Source: Linnemannia schmuckeri (taxonomy: Eukaryota; Mortierellomycota; Mortierellomycetes; Mortierellales; Mortierellaceae). From it: a stretch of DNA of 64,000 nucleotides. The notes beneath the pieces were generated by a model. That model was not told where the DNA came from, searched no databases, and saw only the letters and a program-made list of their open reading frames with translations. Shown piece by piece: positions 22,492 to 34,302 of this stretch. Positions within the stretch are counted from its first letter, which is position 1. Each line of letters begins with the position of its first letter. Position numbers and translations under genes: made by a program. Location of the stretch: positions 3,534,001 through 3,598,000 of the forward strand of contig JANATG010000002.1 of assembly GCA_029449235.1 (NCBI GenBank), given 5' to 3'.

Positions 22492-24225
22492 ATGGCCAAA
22501 GAGTTCCCAGGAAAGATTGAGCTGGACAATGAGATCGTCAAAGCTGAGATGATGGAGGTTTCTATCTACAACCATACCCATCACACTTCCTACACCGACA
22601 CCTCCGATGTTCCCTTTGAAGAGTTCCTCCACTATTCTCTGGTCCAACGCACCCAAGAAGAAAATGCCGCCAGCAACCTTCAAAAAGGCGACGAGGGCGC
22701 CTCTTCCTCGTCCTTCTTCAAAAACCCCTTCGGCCGATGGACTAACCAACGTCCACCCCTGGCAGATGTCACTTCCTTCGACGCCTCGACCGCCAACATG
22801 ACCGCCGACCAACTCGAGCGAGCCAATGCTCGTCGAGCTCTCCGTCAAGCCGGCTGGGCCGCAGTCTTTTACCTTATCACCACCGATATTCTGGGACCCT
22901 TTAATGCCCCCATTGCGATTGCTCAGCTCGGGTATGTCCCCGGTATCATCCTCTACACCGTCATGGGCATCGCAGCCTTTTACTGCGGCATCCTCCTCTG
23001 GCAGCTCTTTATTCACCTCGACTCAGACCGGTACCCGATCAAGACCTACGCTGACATCTGTGAACGCATATTTGGTCGTTCTGCCCGTCATATTTGCACG
23101 TTTCTCCAGTCGCTTCAGCTGATTGTTAATGTCGGTGTCATTTGCCTCAGTAACGGCCAGTCGCTAGCACAGATCGTCGCGGGCGAGAGTGGGGCAGGCT
23201 ATATCTGCTTCTCGCTCGCCATTGTGATCTGGGCATTGTTCGGAATGGTCATCGGTCAGATCCGAACCCTCCACTCCTTCTCCCTCCTGGCCAACTTCTC
23301 TGTCTGGGTCAACCTCTTGATCATCTTCACCTCCATGGGCTTTGTCGCCCACTCGTCTCCCAACTATGCGGCCGCCTTGGCTAGCATGGGTATCCCCATG
23401 GGCCCCGTCGTTACCCATGCCTCTGTCTCTCTTCCCACGACGATCAAGATCAACGGCATCATGCAGATGGTATTTGCTTACGGGGGTGCCATGATCTTCC
23501 CCGAGATCATGGCCGAGATGCGTCGCCCCATGGACTTTTGGAAGGGCATGGCCTGTGCCCAGTCCCTCATCTATGTCGCCTATCTCGTCTATGGGGTCTT
23601 TGTCTACTCCTTCCAGGGCCAGTTCACCCTCCCCCTGGCCTACCAGGGCGTCAGCAAGTACTCCTGGCAAACCGTTGGCAACGTCCTAGCCCTTATCACC
23701 GGCATCATCGCCGGAGGCCTTTATGGCAACATTGGCATCAAAGTCGCCTACGTCAACATCATCGAAGACTGGTTCCATGGCCCACCATTCCTCTCCCGCA
23801 AGGGTCGCCTCATCTGGGCCATTATGGTAGTGGTCTACTGGGCTCTCGCCTATATTGTCGGATCTGCAGTCCCACAAGTCGAGAACATCTCTTCCCTTAT
23901 CGCCGCTATCTGCATTATGCAATTCTCATACACTTTTCCTCCAGCACTCCGACTCGGATACGACGTGATCACAGACGCCATGTCCGAGGACGCGGTCTAT
24001 GTTCCTGGAAATGGAACCGCGGGAAGGATTGATACCTGGAAGGACTCGAGCCGTTGGAGACGGGGCATCTTGACGGGTCGGGTGTGGTTCAAGGCCATGA
24101 ATTTGGTGCTGGCGGTTGGGTTCTTGGTCATGGCTGGGTTGGGTATGTGGGGGTCGGGGGTTTCGATTAAGCAGGCCTTCGAGGTTAGTAAAGCTACTTC
24201 TTTCAGCTGCACTGCTCCCGTCTAA
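22492..24225 (+). CDS. AAAP-family amino-acid transporter
   Basis: An intronless frame of 577 residues encodes an amino acid/auxin permease (Aa_trans) family proton-coupled transporter. A hydrophilic cytosolic N-tail of about 110 residues ends in RRALRQAGWAAVFYLITTDILGPFNAPIAIAQLG. This Gly/Pro-broken first membrane segment is typical of the family. About ten further hydrophobic segments follow, including LPTTIKINGIMQMVFAYGGAMIFPEIMAEM (substrate-site region) and GGLYGNIGIKVAYVNII. The protein ends ATSFSCTAPV, a C-terminus I associate with fungal members, so the stop at 24225 is preferred over a 3' splice. A CT-rich leader precedes the ATG. Substrate range cannot be read from sequence. Plasma membrane or vacuole are both possible. 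Confidence 0.9.
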   Translation: MAKEFPGKIELDNEIVKAEMMEVSIYNHTHHTSYTDTSDVPFEEFLHYSLVQRTQEENAASNLQKGDEGASSSSFFKNPFGRWTNQRPPLADVTSFDASTANMTADQLERANARRALRQAGWAAVFYLITTDILGPFNAPIAIAQLGYVPGIILYTVMGIAAFYCGILLWQLFIHLDSDRYPIKTYADICERIFGRSARHICTFLQSLQLIVNVGVICLSNGQSLAQIVAGESGAGYICFSLAIVIWALFGMVIGQIRTLHSFSLLANFSVWVNLLIIFTSMGFVAHSSPNYAAALASMGIPMGPVVTHASVSLPTTIKINGIMQMVFAYGGAMIFPEIMAEMRRPMDFWKGMACAQSLIYVAYLVYGVFVYSFQGQFTLPLAYQGVSKYSWQTVGNVLALITGIIAGGLYGNIGIKVAYVNIIEDWFHGPPFLSRKGRLIWAIMVVVYWALAYIVGSAVPQVENISSLIAAICIMQFSYTFPPALRLGYDVITDAMSEDAVYVPGNGTAGRIDTWKDSSRWRRGILTGRVWFKAMNLVLAVGFLVMAGLGMWGSGVSIKQAFEVSKATSFSCTAPV

Positions 24226-24489
24226 CTAGTATAGATATAGTAATATCCACCTTTTCTAATAAGCAAATACTTATACTTTTCTTCAGTTCGGTGTTTTTGA
24301 TGTTGTGAACAAAAACAGCGCCATCGATAATAACTCTAAAATCTCCCCTGTAACTTCGCATATTTCACACGACCTCATTACTCTTTTTTCCTAGCGTCTT
24401 CTAGCTTACATCACTTGCTTCATTGTAATATGTATCTGTGTCGATGTAAGGGTCTGTGCTTTATGACAAAAAGAAGCAAGTCCACGTAT
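24226..24489. other. Convergent 3' region of AAAP transporter and TMEM18
   Basis: This 264-bp AT-rich spacer holds the two 3' UTRs. A possible extra 3' exon of the transporter was considered and rejected. Confidence 0.6.
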
Positions 24490-25612
24490 TTATTTCTGTT
24501 TCTTCTTTTTGCCCTCCTGCAGTTGAACCCTCTTGACCTTCACCAGCAGCTTGACCGTTGCCCTCAATAGCAGCATCTATGTCCCCGAAAAATCAGTCGA
24601 GAATATGTATTTGTCAGTTTGTTTATGTTCGCGATTTTGAAAAAATATTTGAGCGTCGCACCGAAAAGTGTTTTTACCGTAGCAACCATGGCATTCACGA
24701 GAAGAGGTGCAGCCCAGACAAGGCTGGTAAAGACGCCGTGAGAATCAAAGTAGTTGTCGTCCGAGAAGAGCTGCCAATGCCGACTTCCAATTCCATTCAA
24801 TGGCTCCGACAGTGCGGCCAAGAGAACTTTAAGAAGATAGAGAGAGGGGAGAGACACATGAGATGAGTTAGTACAAAGCTAACTGTCAGGAGACTAATTG
24901 TAATTAACAGACCCTTTTGGCGATACGTGATATGAGGGTACGTTACTTGTGCAGAAGAGCATGGCAGCCAGGGGGTTGGGACGATTCCGGAGTAAGACGA
25001 TGATGATAAAGAAGGTCAAATGCATCGCCAGCACCATCTGGATCCATGTCTGTTGCCACTCGATCTATTCCAACAAATCGCAAATATTAAAAAAAAAGGT
25101 ACGAAGCACAAGTACATTGCTTCCTTTTCAGTGGCGTTTTTCTTCTTTTCCCATCAAGACCAAAATTGGTCACGTTGTTTTCTGAGCCGTTCGTGTGATT
25201 TTGCGACACAGGGCAGGGTTCAACTTACAGCTTCAATAAAGCCCGACGAGGCAGATTTGAAGTCGACCCAGGCGGTCTGGAGATGGTCCAACAGAGAGCC
25301 ACTGGCACTGCTGGGGCTGCCGTCGGGTGATCCGTTTTGCAATCCTTGCCAGAACTTTTGAAACGAGGCTTCGTCCTTGAAGAGGCGACTCGAGGAAGGC
25401 TTGTCTGCGGTTGGAGGTTGTTGCTGCTGTTGCTCCTGTTGCTGTGAGTTTGGCGATGAGGACGAAGAAGAGTCCTGAGAGAAGACAGTGTCGAAGAAGG
25501 TTGAGGAGAAGGGGTGTGTGAACTGGTAGAGGGTGTTCCAGAAGTCTTCCCAGAACTGGGCATGTCTGCTGCCGTCGGTGGCGCCACTTCCTGCCTGTAT
25601 TACAGTTGCCAT
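24490..25612 (-). CDS. TMEM18: TMEM18 homologue
   Basis: Four exons (25612-25229, 25064-24947, 24826-24678, 24576-24490) join in frame to 245 residues. The conserved half matches TMEM18: IEWQQTWIQMVL starts the first membrane segment, followed by LNGIGSRHWQLFSDDNYFDS, then GVFTSLVWAAPLLVNAM. The last exon gives a third hydrophobic stretch and a Lys-rich tail (GKKKKQK). The animal protein is a small three-to-four-pass nuclear-membrane protein with a similar basic tail. The first 115 or so residues are fungus-specific: an FWEDFWNTLYQF amphipathic start, then Ser/Gln-rich linkers. Exon 2 ends in phase 1 at a GTAACG donor. The gene is divergent from DUG1, with 347 bp between start codons. Function in fungi is unknown. 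Confidence 0.88.
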
Positions 25613-25959
25613 GAATGAGATTCAATGAGAGCGTTGGGTAGCTCGACGGTCGATGAGCGTTTTGTTAATGAGTGTTGTTGATGCCTGTGTCCTTTGTTTG
25701 CTTGCCTGATTGATTTGTGTTCCTTGTCCAGAGCGAACTGTGGTTTCGTGTGTTGTTTATTGTACCGTATGTGTTGATTGTTGTCGATGAAAAAAACTCG
25801 ACCACTCTCCTGTGACGTGAACTCGCTCGAAAAGCCCGCAGGGAAATAGAAAAAGTCCTTCAATGTTCTCAATAAATTTGTTTTTTTTCTCCCCTTCTTT
25901 TTTCTTCTTTTCCCCCACACCCTTTTTCACACATACCCCTCCTCTCATACTCAAAAACC
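25613..25959. promoter_or_regulatory. Shared divergent promoter of TMEM18 and DUG1
   Basis: The 347 bp between the two start codons contain both leaders. The DUG1 side ends in a CT-rich tract (about 25885-25950). No specific factor site was recognised. Confidence 0.5.
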
Positions 25960-28355
25960 ATGGACGCCGCCCTCAGCCAATTCTTTGCCCAGGTCGATAA
26001 GGACCAGAACATCTATGTCGACCGTCTCCGCGAGGTCGTTGCCATCCCCAGGTACGCTCCTTTTTTCCTTCTCTCCTCCTCTGCACCCACCCAACCAGCG
26101 ACAATACACACGACAATAACACCACCGGAAGAGTAAAGATAAAAAATATGCCCACAGTAACCCGTGGGAAATAACGTACTTTTTTCTTACAACCTGGAGC
26201 TCAACACCGGAAATATTCTTCTCCTTGCTTCCACCCAGCTACCATTCGTCAATGGCACCCTTTTCTTCCGCCAATTGATATCAACCCGTATCAACACTCC
26301 TCTTTCTCACAACACCCTTCAAACGAATGTCATCTTCATATTTGCTAATGTCGTCTTTTCCCATCAATTGCGCATTTCTCTCCGCTTTAGTGTGAGCTCC
26401 GACGTTTCCCACCGCCCCGACGTCTTCACCATGGGTGCTTGGATCCAGAAGGAGTTGACTCGCCTCGGCGTCGAGTAAGTACCACGCCAAGCTAGCTTAT
26501 TACTGCTGCTTTTGTTTTCCAGGAATTTCGTTTAGCGCCTGTTGCTTTTCAACTCGTCCGGCATTCATCGATTGTTAACCCGTGTTTGTAACTTTTCCGT
26601 CCTTTTACTCGAAAGCTTCGAGATCCGCGACCCTGGCACTCACGAGATGGACGGACACACCCTTCAACTTCCCCCCATTGTCTTGGGCGCTTACGGACGT
26701 GATCCCGCCAAGAAGACCGTCCTCGTCTATGGTCACTACGATGTTCAGCCCGCTCTCAAGGAGGACGGTTGGGCCACCGAACCCTTCGAGCTGGTCGAGA
26801 ACGAGAAGGGCGAGCTCGTCGGACGTGGCTCCACCGATGACAAGGGACCCATTCTCGGCTGGTTGAACGCCATTGAGGCTCACCAGAAGTTGGGTCTTGA
26901 GCTCCCTGTCAACCTCCGCATGTGCTTCGAGGGTACGCCGAGTTGCTTTGTTTATGATTGTTTTTTTTTGAAACTTTTTGTTTATGATACTGACGAGGTA
27001 AACAAAATAATATTCAACAAAATAGGTATGGAGGAGAACGGATCGGAGGGTTTGGACGATGTTATTGTTGCTGAGGCCAAGGGCTGGTTCAAGGACGTTG
27101 ATGCCGTTTGCATCTCTGATAACTACTGGCTTGGCGACAGCAAGCCTTGCATCACCTACGGTCTCCGTGGAATCTCCTACTACAAGCTCGCCATCAAGGG
27201 ACCCGGCCGTGATCTGCACTCTGGTGTCTTTGGCGGTACCGTCCACGAGCCCATGACCGACTTGGCCTACATCTTCTCCAAGCTCGTCACCCCCCAGGGC
27301 GAGATCCTCATCCCCGGCATCATGGACGACGTCGCTCCCTTGACCGGTACGCATATCCTCTTTGCATTGTTAACAATAAGTATTTTGAAGGAGTATGGAA
27401 AGCGTTTGTATAAAGTGCTAACTATTTATATTCTTCTGTCTGAATGACTTGTAGCTGCTGAGGAGGCTTCGTACCCACCCCTGGACTTCAACTTGAGCAC
27501 TCTCCACAACGCCATTGATGCCAAGAACACCATCCACGACAACCACATCGATGCCTTGAAGGGCCGCTGGCGCTACCCTTCGCTCTCTCTCCACGGAATT
27601 GAGGGCGCCTTCTCTGCAGCTGGAGCCAAGACTGTGATCCCCGCCAAGGTCATCGGAAAGTTCTCGATCCGCTCTGTCCCCAACATGGTCCCTGAGAAGA
27701 TTGATGCCTGCGTTGTCAAGTACATCAACGACGAGTTTGCCAAGCTTGGGTCCAAGAACACCGTCGAGGTCGAGTGCCTCCACGCCGGCAAGCCTTGGGT
27801 TGCCTCTTTCGAGCACCCTAACTATGGTACGTTCATTGCATTCAGTTTTTTATTGTCTTTGTTCTCTTTCTCACGGTGTCACCACCTTTTATTGTTTTCC
27901 TTCTTTGTTGTCTCTTCTCTCCTTCCTTCTGTCAATGCATTGTCAATTGTCTAGTGTCATTAGTTTTGTGTTTGTGTTCCCGTTTCCCATGGATTGTGTT
28001 ATTTTCCCAGGATGCAAACAATAATCCGTGATTGTACTGAATGTACCTTACCATACTTGGGCTCGATTGTTAAATCTTTGGACCTAACCATTCTCTCTTA
28101 TGCAAATTAGTTGCTGCTGCTGCTGCTGTTGAGCGCGTGTTCAAGGTCAAGCCCGACTTGACTCGTGAGGGAGGCTCGATCCCCGTCACTTTGACCTTCC
28201 AGGATGCGCTCAACAAGAACGTCCTCTTGTTGCCCATGGGTCGCTCGTCCGATGGCGCCCACTCCATCAATGAGAAGTTGGACCGCTCCAACTACATCGA
28301 GGGTACCAAGTTGCTCGGTGCTTACCTCTGGGAGCTCTCCACCAAGAACTTTTAA
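25960..28355 (+). CDS. DUG1: Cys-Gly metallodipeptidase (Dug1/CNDP2, M20A)
   Basis: Six exons (25960-26051, 26391-26474, 26616-26932, 27026-27346, 27455-27826, 28111-28355) give 476 residues, close to yeast Dug1 and human CNDP2. The cytosolic di-zinc/manganese enzyme cleaves Cys-Gly and other dipeptides, completing glutathione breakdown. Metal and catalytic positions are intact: YGHYDVQP (His99), GSTDDKGP (Asp133/134), GMEENGSEG (general base/ligand Glu167-168), CISDNYW (Asp196) and GAHSINEK near the C-terminus. The lid-domain FSIRSVPNMVP is also present. All joins are at GT-AG borders with consistent phases. Upstream open frames in the introns simply read through. No defect is seen. Confidence 0.96.
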
Positions 28356-30475
28356 GTAATTTCTTTTTCTTTTCTTTCTACACCCATTGACCAACAATTA
28401 TTCGGCGAAGCAGAGGCGCATTGTGCCTCTTGTACCATAATATTCACACCCTCTTCCACGCGCACGCGCACGCACATGCACAATTGAACAAAATCTCAGC
28501 ATTTTTTGTCAAAACAAAAAGAAAACCAAACAGAATAAAAGAAAATACTTTGATAAGAACACAACAGCCAAGTACCTTTCGCCCCTTCCCCTTGGATTTT
28601 TTTGAGAGTAAATGAGTGAAAAATGCAGGTCCGTTTAGATCCACGGCATGAAAAGGAAGGGATGATTGGGTCTTTCGACAGAGGTGAAGGAGTATCCGTC
28701 GTCTTTCTTATTTTTTTCGACTCTGTATTTCTAATACGCGAGAGGCAGTGCATACAGACGAGAGAAGAGTAAAGGGAAGCGAAAGTATGTGACGAGGAGA
28801 AAGACAGAAAGGTGATCGCGAGGACAGGGAGGAGGGAGGAGGTAGAGGTCGCCTGGTTCTTGGAGGGTTGGTCGCATAGGGGAGTTTAATTGGCATTTTT
28901 TGGCAGGGACGTGTGTGTGCGGATGAGTAAGGATGTGTGCGATGTGCACATTGCGTTGCCTGCGGGTTATGGCGAGTGAGCAAAGTGTGCAAGTGAGCGC
29001 AAAGTTCACAGAGAAATGTAATGTGTGTCAAGCATGGCTGTTGCTCCGCCCCTTTTTTATTGAGTCAAAGAGTCGATGACCCATTTGTCATGGGTAGACG
29101 GAAGGATAGATTTGGACCATGGTTTGGGTAACGACACGAAAAAATGGACCGAACAGTGGTTGCAATGCGAAGTAGTGGCATTGTGGTGGCAAAATAGAAC
29201 GACGATAATAGGGCACCAGTGCCCTTCTCTCCCCTTTTTTCTTTCAGGAAGCAAAGTGTCACACTACTAAAAAAACGTTAGCCAAGATGTGTTCAGATAG
29301 CATCTCAAGGAAAGTAAGCGCGATCCATCGTATTCCCTCCCTTGAGGCCCTCGCTTTGATTCTTTTCAATTGTGTTTCCGTGCTGGGTTTAGATAGTGGG
29401 AAAGAAAGTTTTTGCTTTGAGAGAATGTTTATTTTGTTAGCCCGCTTGCTGTTGCTTGTTATGAGATATCTCTTGTCGTTCTCCCTCTCTCCCCCTTGCT
29501 TTCCCTCCTCGCCATGGTATAGAAGTGGTACAGGACAAGTGGGCGATGATCGGATTGTTATGATTTTTTTTGATCGAGTACAAGCTACAAGGAAAGGCGG
29601 TTCATGTTGCTCGGGGAGAAGGAGGAGTTGTCACGGGCACGGATGGACAAAAGTGGCATTGGAGAAGGAGAAGGAGAAAGAGATGGACCAACAACATGAA
29701 AACAGGAAAAGGAAGAAGAGAACGAGTAAGGGACAGAAGCAAGCAAATAACGAACGAAAGAATGGACAGATGCAGGGTTGCAGGATGACACGAACAGGTA
29801 AAGAAAAGAAAGAAAAATAGAAGGAGAGGAGGGATGAACAGACGTTGCTCGAGACCCACCTTTTGCGTCTTCTTGCCGAATAGGCAGTGTCCTCTTTCCC
29901 TTTTCCTTTTCTTTTCCTTGCCCTTTCCCTTTCCGTTTCACATCAGAAAAAAAATATGTCGTTTCCCTTTCTCTCGTTATCCTTTCTCCTCGCCATACCC
30001 GCTCTTGTTCTTTGACGGAAGTCTGACTTCACTCTTTAAGCTTCAACGAAGCGCTTATTCGTCTCAACTCTTCTTTGCTTCTTTTCCTTGCTAATACCCA
30101 TCGTCTTCGAGAGCTCTCTCACAACCGTTCGCTCACATCTTTATTTTTCTTGTCTTGCTTTGTCCACTTTTTTTTTTTTTTTTTTTTTTTTTTTTCCTTT
30201 TTGTCTCCTCTTTCCCTTCTTACTCTTCCTTTCCTTCCTTTCCTCCCCTTCCCTCGCCCTCGCTCACACTTTTTTGCACCTGGTCGTTGCAAACTCACCC
30301 CTCGCGCTCTCTTTGTCTCTCTCACCCATTACCCGACCCCTTGTCAACCTCCTCTCCTTTTCTCTTCTCCCCCCTCCCCGCACCAACAACCACCGCTCAC
30401 ACTTCCTCACTTACAACTTTCACACCTACGCTACCTCACATCATCGTCCGTTCCAACCCCCCATAACCATCCACA
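28356..30475. other. 2.1 kb intergenic region between DUG1 and the pseudokinase
   Basis: No gene is recognised. 28356-28600 is the DUG1 3' region. 29,870-30,475 is a T/C-rich leader with a poly-T run at about 30171-30195, leading into the next start codon. The middle is featureless. Confidence 0.5.
30171..30195. repeat. Poly-T tract in pseudokinase leader
   Basis: About 25 T, roughly 280 bp before the start codon of the MLKL-like pseudokinase. Confidence 0.85.
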
Positions 30476-33400
30476 ATGGTCGACTACGGTATCTTCACAG
30501 GTGCCATCCAGCTGGCCCTGATCATCAACGAAATAGCACGGGCAGCCCAGTCCAACAAGGTCTCCTGTATGGCCATGAACCACCGCATCCAGATCGCAAA
30601 CGAGATCATCAAGGCCGCATTCGAACAGTTCAAGTCCAACCCGAAGGCCTTTGTCATCTCGGAAACTGCGTTTAAGCAGTACTTCCAGCTCCTTGAACGC
30701 ATGCGCGACTTTGTCTTTGAGATTAGTAAGCGCAAGACCTTCTCCAAGGTAAAGAGAGACAGAGGGCGTAGGTTGTAAGGAAGGAGAGGGCGGTTGGGAG
30801 GTTGGGTTTGGGAGGTGGTTCTTTTTTTTTTGTGGATTTTTTTTGCGCCCCCGAACCAACCAGGCGGCTTTATTATTTCTTCTTGAACTAATCGCTGAAA
30901 AAAGGATGATAGCTTCTTGTTGCCGAGGATATGCTTGCTGCCGAAGATGTTAATCGTTGTCGAAAAGGGATGATAATGAGATTGTAATCCTTGGGATTAC
31001 AATAGATATCCTAACGCTGAACTGACCAGCTTTCTCTTCTCTTTTATGACTTATGTTACTTTGGTCAACTGGACATGCTCGGACCCACTCTTCGCTGACC
31101 TTGGATATTCGTAATCCTATATCACTCTATCACTCATGGTATAGCTGTTCTACGCGCTGAGGTTTCGCGATGAGTTTGACGCGCTGCTGCGGGATTTCGA
31201 CAGCTGTGTCTTGGATGTAAGTCTGGTTTCCATGCTTTCTTGTTTTTTTTGCTTGCGCCCATGTTCCGTTGTATCCACCCTGCAAATGGTTTCTTTGCTA
31301 CTGCTCCCAATGTGGTTCAAGGGAAGGAATGAACCCCTTCCCCCCCAAAAAAAGTACAAGGTTGCCATTGCTGACACAACAGTAGCAAACATAAACACAA
31401 ACAACAACTGAAAACGTGACACCGTCTGACATTCTATTCTGCCTTCTTATCTATTGCAATCCGCTTACTTGTGCTTGTCTGTCACTCATCTGCCCCTTTG
31501 CACAATAACAACAATTACAACAAATGATAGTTAAACCTTGGAATCGCGCTGAGAACACAGGCTCAGCTGGAGACAGACAGGAATGCCCTGGAGGAGGACA
31601 TGGTCGAGCTTAAGGTTTTCAGAAAGGAACTGCAGAACGGACTGGATACTCTGGGAGGACAGCTTGTTGGAATCCGCCAGATGATCGCAACCAACCGACC
31701 CATGGATGATATTTTGGCTATGGTAGAGATCGATTATCGCCAGATCGTTAGCATTACACCATCAGAAACCCGTAAGGGAAGGACTTTCCCTGTCCACAAG
31801 AGGTCCTGGCTGGCTCAGGAGGTTGCAGAGAAGCCCCTGGGATTCTTTGGATCACAGGACATGCTGGACATGCTGAAGAAGGAGGTCGCCATCTTGAAGA
31901 AACTGGATCGATGCAACTACATCACAAAATTCATGGGCATTACCAACAGGAATAACCAGATCAGTATTATCATGGAATGGCTTCCCAATGGCGACCTTGC
32001 TTCGACTTTGGCCAAGGTAATAGGAGCGCCGACACTTTATCCAAAGTCAGCGACTTTGGATGAATATGAGCATTTTGTGATAAAATAGCGGGCATAAGGC
32101 ACCATGGCAAACGTTATTTGGTTACTCTCAACTGACCCTGCATTTCTGGCCTCTTTTCGCTTTTAGGATGAGCTGGATTGGGAGCAGAAGCTGTTCATCT
32201 CGGCTGATATCGCTCGCGGATTGCACTTTTTGCACGAGGTAATTTCATTGAGAAGGTCAATAGTGTCGTTGAGTGCGTGTTGCTTGTTTCTTTGCAATGC
32301 TGACACATTATTTCCCTTTAAACTTTGTAGGTTGGAATTATCCACAAGACGTTACGCGCCAAAAACATTCTGTTGACAAGGTTCAACCAAGCCAAGATCA
32401 CCAATTTCCGCCAAAGTCGACTGGAATCAGCACAGACTCGTCCCATGTCGGACCCCTTCAGCTTTGTGCGATGGCTGGCCCCTGAAAAGATGACACCCCC
32501 AGAAGTCAGATACGGACCCGAGTGCGATATCTACAGTTTCGGCATGTTGCTTTTCGAGATTGCATCTAACAGAATCCCATTTGTCTCATTCAACGATCGC
32601 GAGCTGCCCGAGAAGATTGTTCGCGAGGACCTTTACGAAAAGGTGCCGGAAGGCACACCCCCAGAGTTTGGAAATATCATGACCGCCTGTTGGTCACACG
32701 ATCCTCGCTTGCGCCCAACGGTTTCGCAGGTGCTGTTGGTTCTCAGGGATACCTGTGAGAAACACACAAATGGAGATCCTATTGCATTGCCCTCTAGCCT
32801 GAAGGATCCTCCGCCTCTGTTTGCCGTGTCCCCTCCAGCAACCAAGAACCAAGGACTGTTTTCTCCACCCATGACCCCTGTCACAGGTCTCTTGACACCA
32901 GAGGTTTACAAGAACCCCTATGTCAACAAGCGCTATGTGGACGAAGCGATCCAGCAGCAGCAACAACAACAGCAGCAGGCGAGGCATCATCAGCAACAAC
33001 AATTAGCTCAGCAATCGTCCACGCATCAGCAGGCACATCTGGCAATACCTCAGCAGGCAAGACCTCAGAGCCAGAATCAGCAACTCCAAACTCCTCAACA
33101 ACCGACTCACTCGCCTCGCCTCCATCATACAGTGCCCAAGCCTCATTCACAACCAGACTCAGGAACCCGTACCGAGTACCAGCCCTCGGGCTCCAAACAG
33201 GAATACGTCGACCCCCTCCCAGTCAATAATGTCAACTTGCCCCGCACACCAAGGCCACACCAATCTTTGCCATCCACCACCACTCAACCACACGGTTTCA
33301 CCGGTCACCAAAACCACAACGGCGTTATGTCCCCCAACGATGCTCATGTAATGTCGCCCACTCAATCCTCAGGACCTTCCGGTTCGCCTTTGAACTCTCC

Positions 33401-34211
33401 GAGACTGGAGTCACCGCCGATCAACAAGAACACCCGGCCTTTAGTGATCAAGCCCAAGAAGCAGTCTCTCGAGGCGGATATGCATAGACTATCGATGAGC
33501 AGCGACAGTAACGCGTCGACACCCCAGAGCTCTGACCAGCAATCGGTTAATAATGTCCAACGGCACCAGAGCAGCCAAGGCATTGGAAGCACACATAGCA
33601 GCCACAGCGGCCAGAGTGTCAACAGCAACGGCAGTCCAAGACCGCAACACCAACAGCAGGTCTCGTCAGGACATGAGGGTGGTCGTCCTCGGTCGACAGG
33701 ATTCTCGCCAGCACCTGTGGCCAATACTATGTCGCAGGCACTGCTCTTCCATGAGGCACGCGAGCGCGCTGATGCATGGAAGATTTTCAAGATGCATAGC
33801 GATCAGGGTCACCCCGAAGGAATGTACTGGACAGGATACTATCTCTTCCACGGTGAAGGTGGTCAAGCCAAGGATCGTCGAACTGCGTTTGAGCTCTTCC
33901 ACGCGGTGACAATGATGGAGCTGAGTCCTGAGTTGAGATTGTTATCGTCAAATGCCCACTTCTATACAGCGGTCTGCTATCTGGAGGGTCAGGGTGTGGA
34001 GAGGAACAACACTACCGGTTTTGGACATATGGAGATTGCAGCTGACACAGGAAACGCGTTTGCCCAGTTCTTGGTAGGAGATGCGTACCACCGAGGCAGC
34101 GCGGTGGTCCAGATCAACGTCCAGAGGCGAGACCATTACTGGCAAATGGCGGCGAGGCAGAAGGAGCAGCGGGCCATCGATAGGTGTCGGCAGTTTGGTA
34201 TTCCTTTCTAA
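30476..34211 (+). CDS. MLKL-like pseudokinase with Gln-rich linker and Sel1 repeats
   Basis: Five exons (30476-30748, 31145-31216, 31531-32016, 32167-32238, 32331-34211) give 927 residues. Residues 1 to about 165 are purely helical (FTGAIQLALIINEIARAAQSN onward) and resemble the four-helix-bundle plus brace of MLKL and related N-terminal domains. Residues of about 185-440 form a TKL-like kinase fold: VAEK (213-216) supplies the beta-3 lysine and LKKEVAIL the alpha-C Glu. However, the glycine loop is absent, HRD is HKT (306-308) and DFG is NFR (326-328), so it should be catalytically dead. A Gln/His-rich linker (about 505-565) and a Ser/Pro-rich stretch follow, then two to three Sel1/TPR-like repeats (about 771-920; MYWTGYYLFHGEGG, FYTAVCYLEGQGVERN, AFAQFLVGDAYHRG). 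A signalling or cell-death role is inference. An AATAAA lies at 34420. Confidence 0.85.
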
Positions 34212-34269
34212 GGAGAGACCGCGCACATGAGACATGCATAGTGTGGCGAGGAGGAGGGGCAATTTTTTT

Positions 34270-34302
<33 letters not shown>

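Noticed and set aside
24226..24395. Extra 3' exon for the AAAP transporter via GTTAGT donor and TTCAG acceptor
   Set aside because: The unspliced end (ATSFSCTAPV) looks like a natural family C-terminus, whereas the spliced tail is uncharacteristic.
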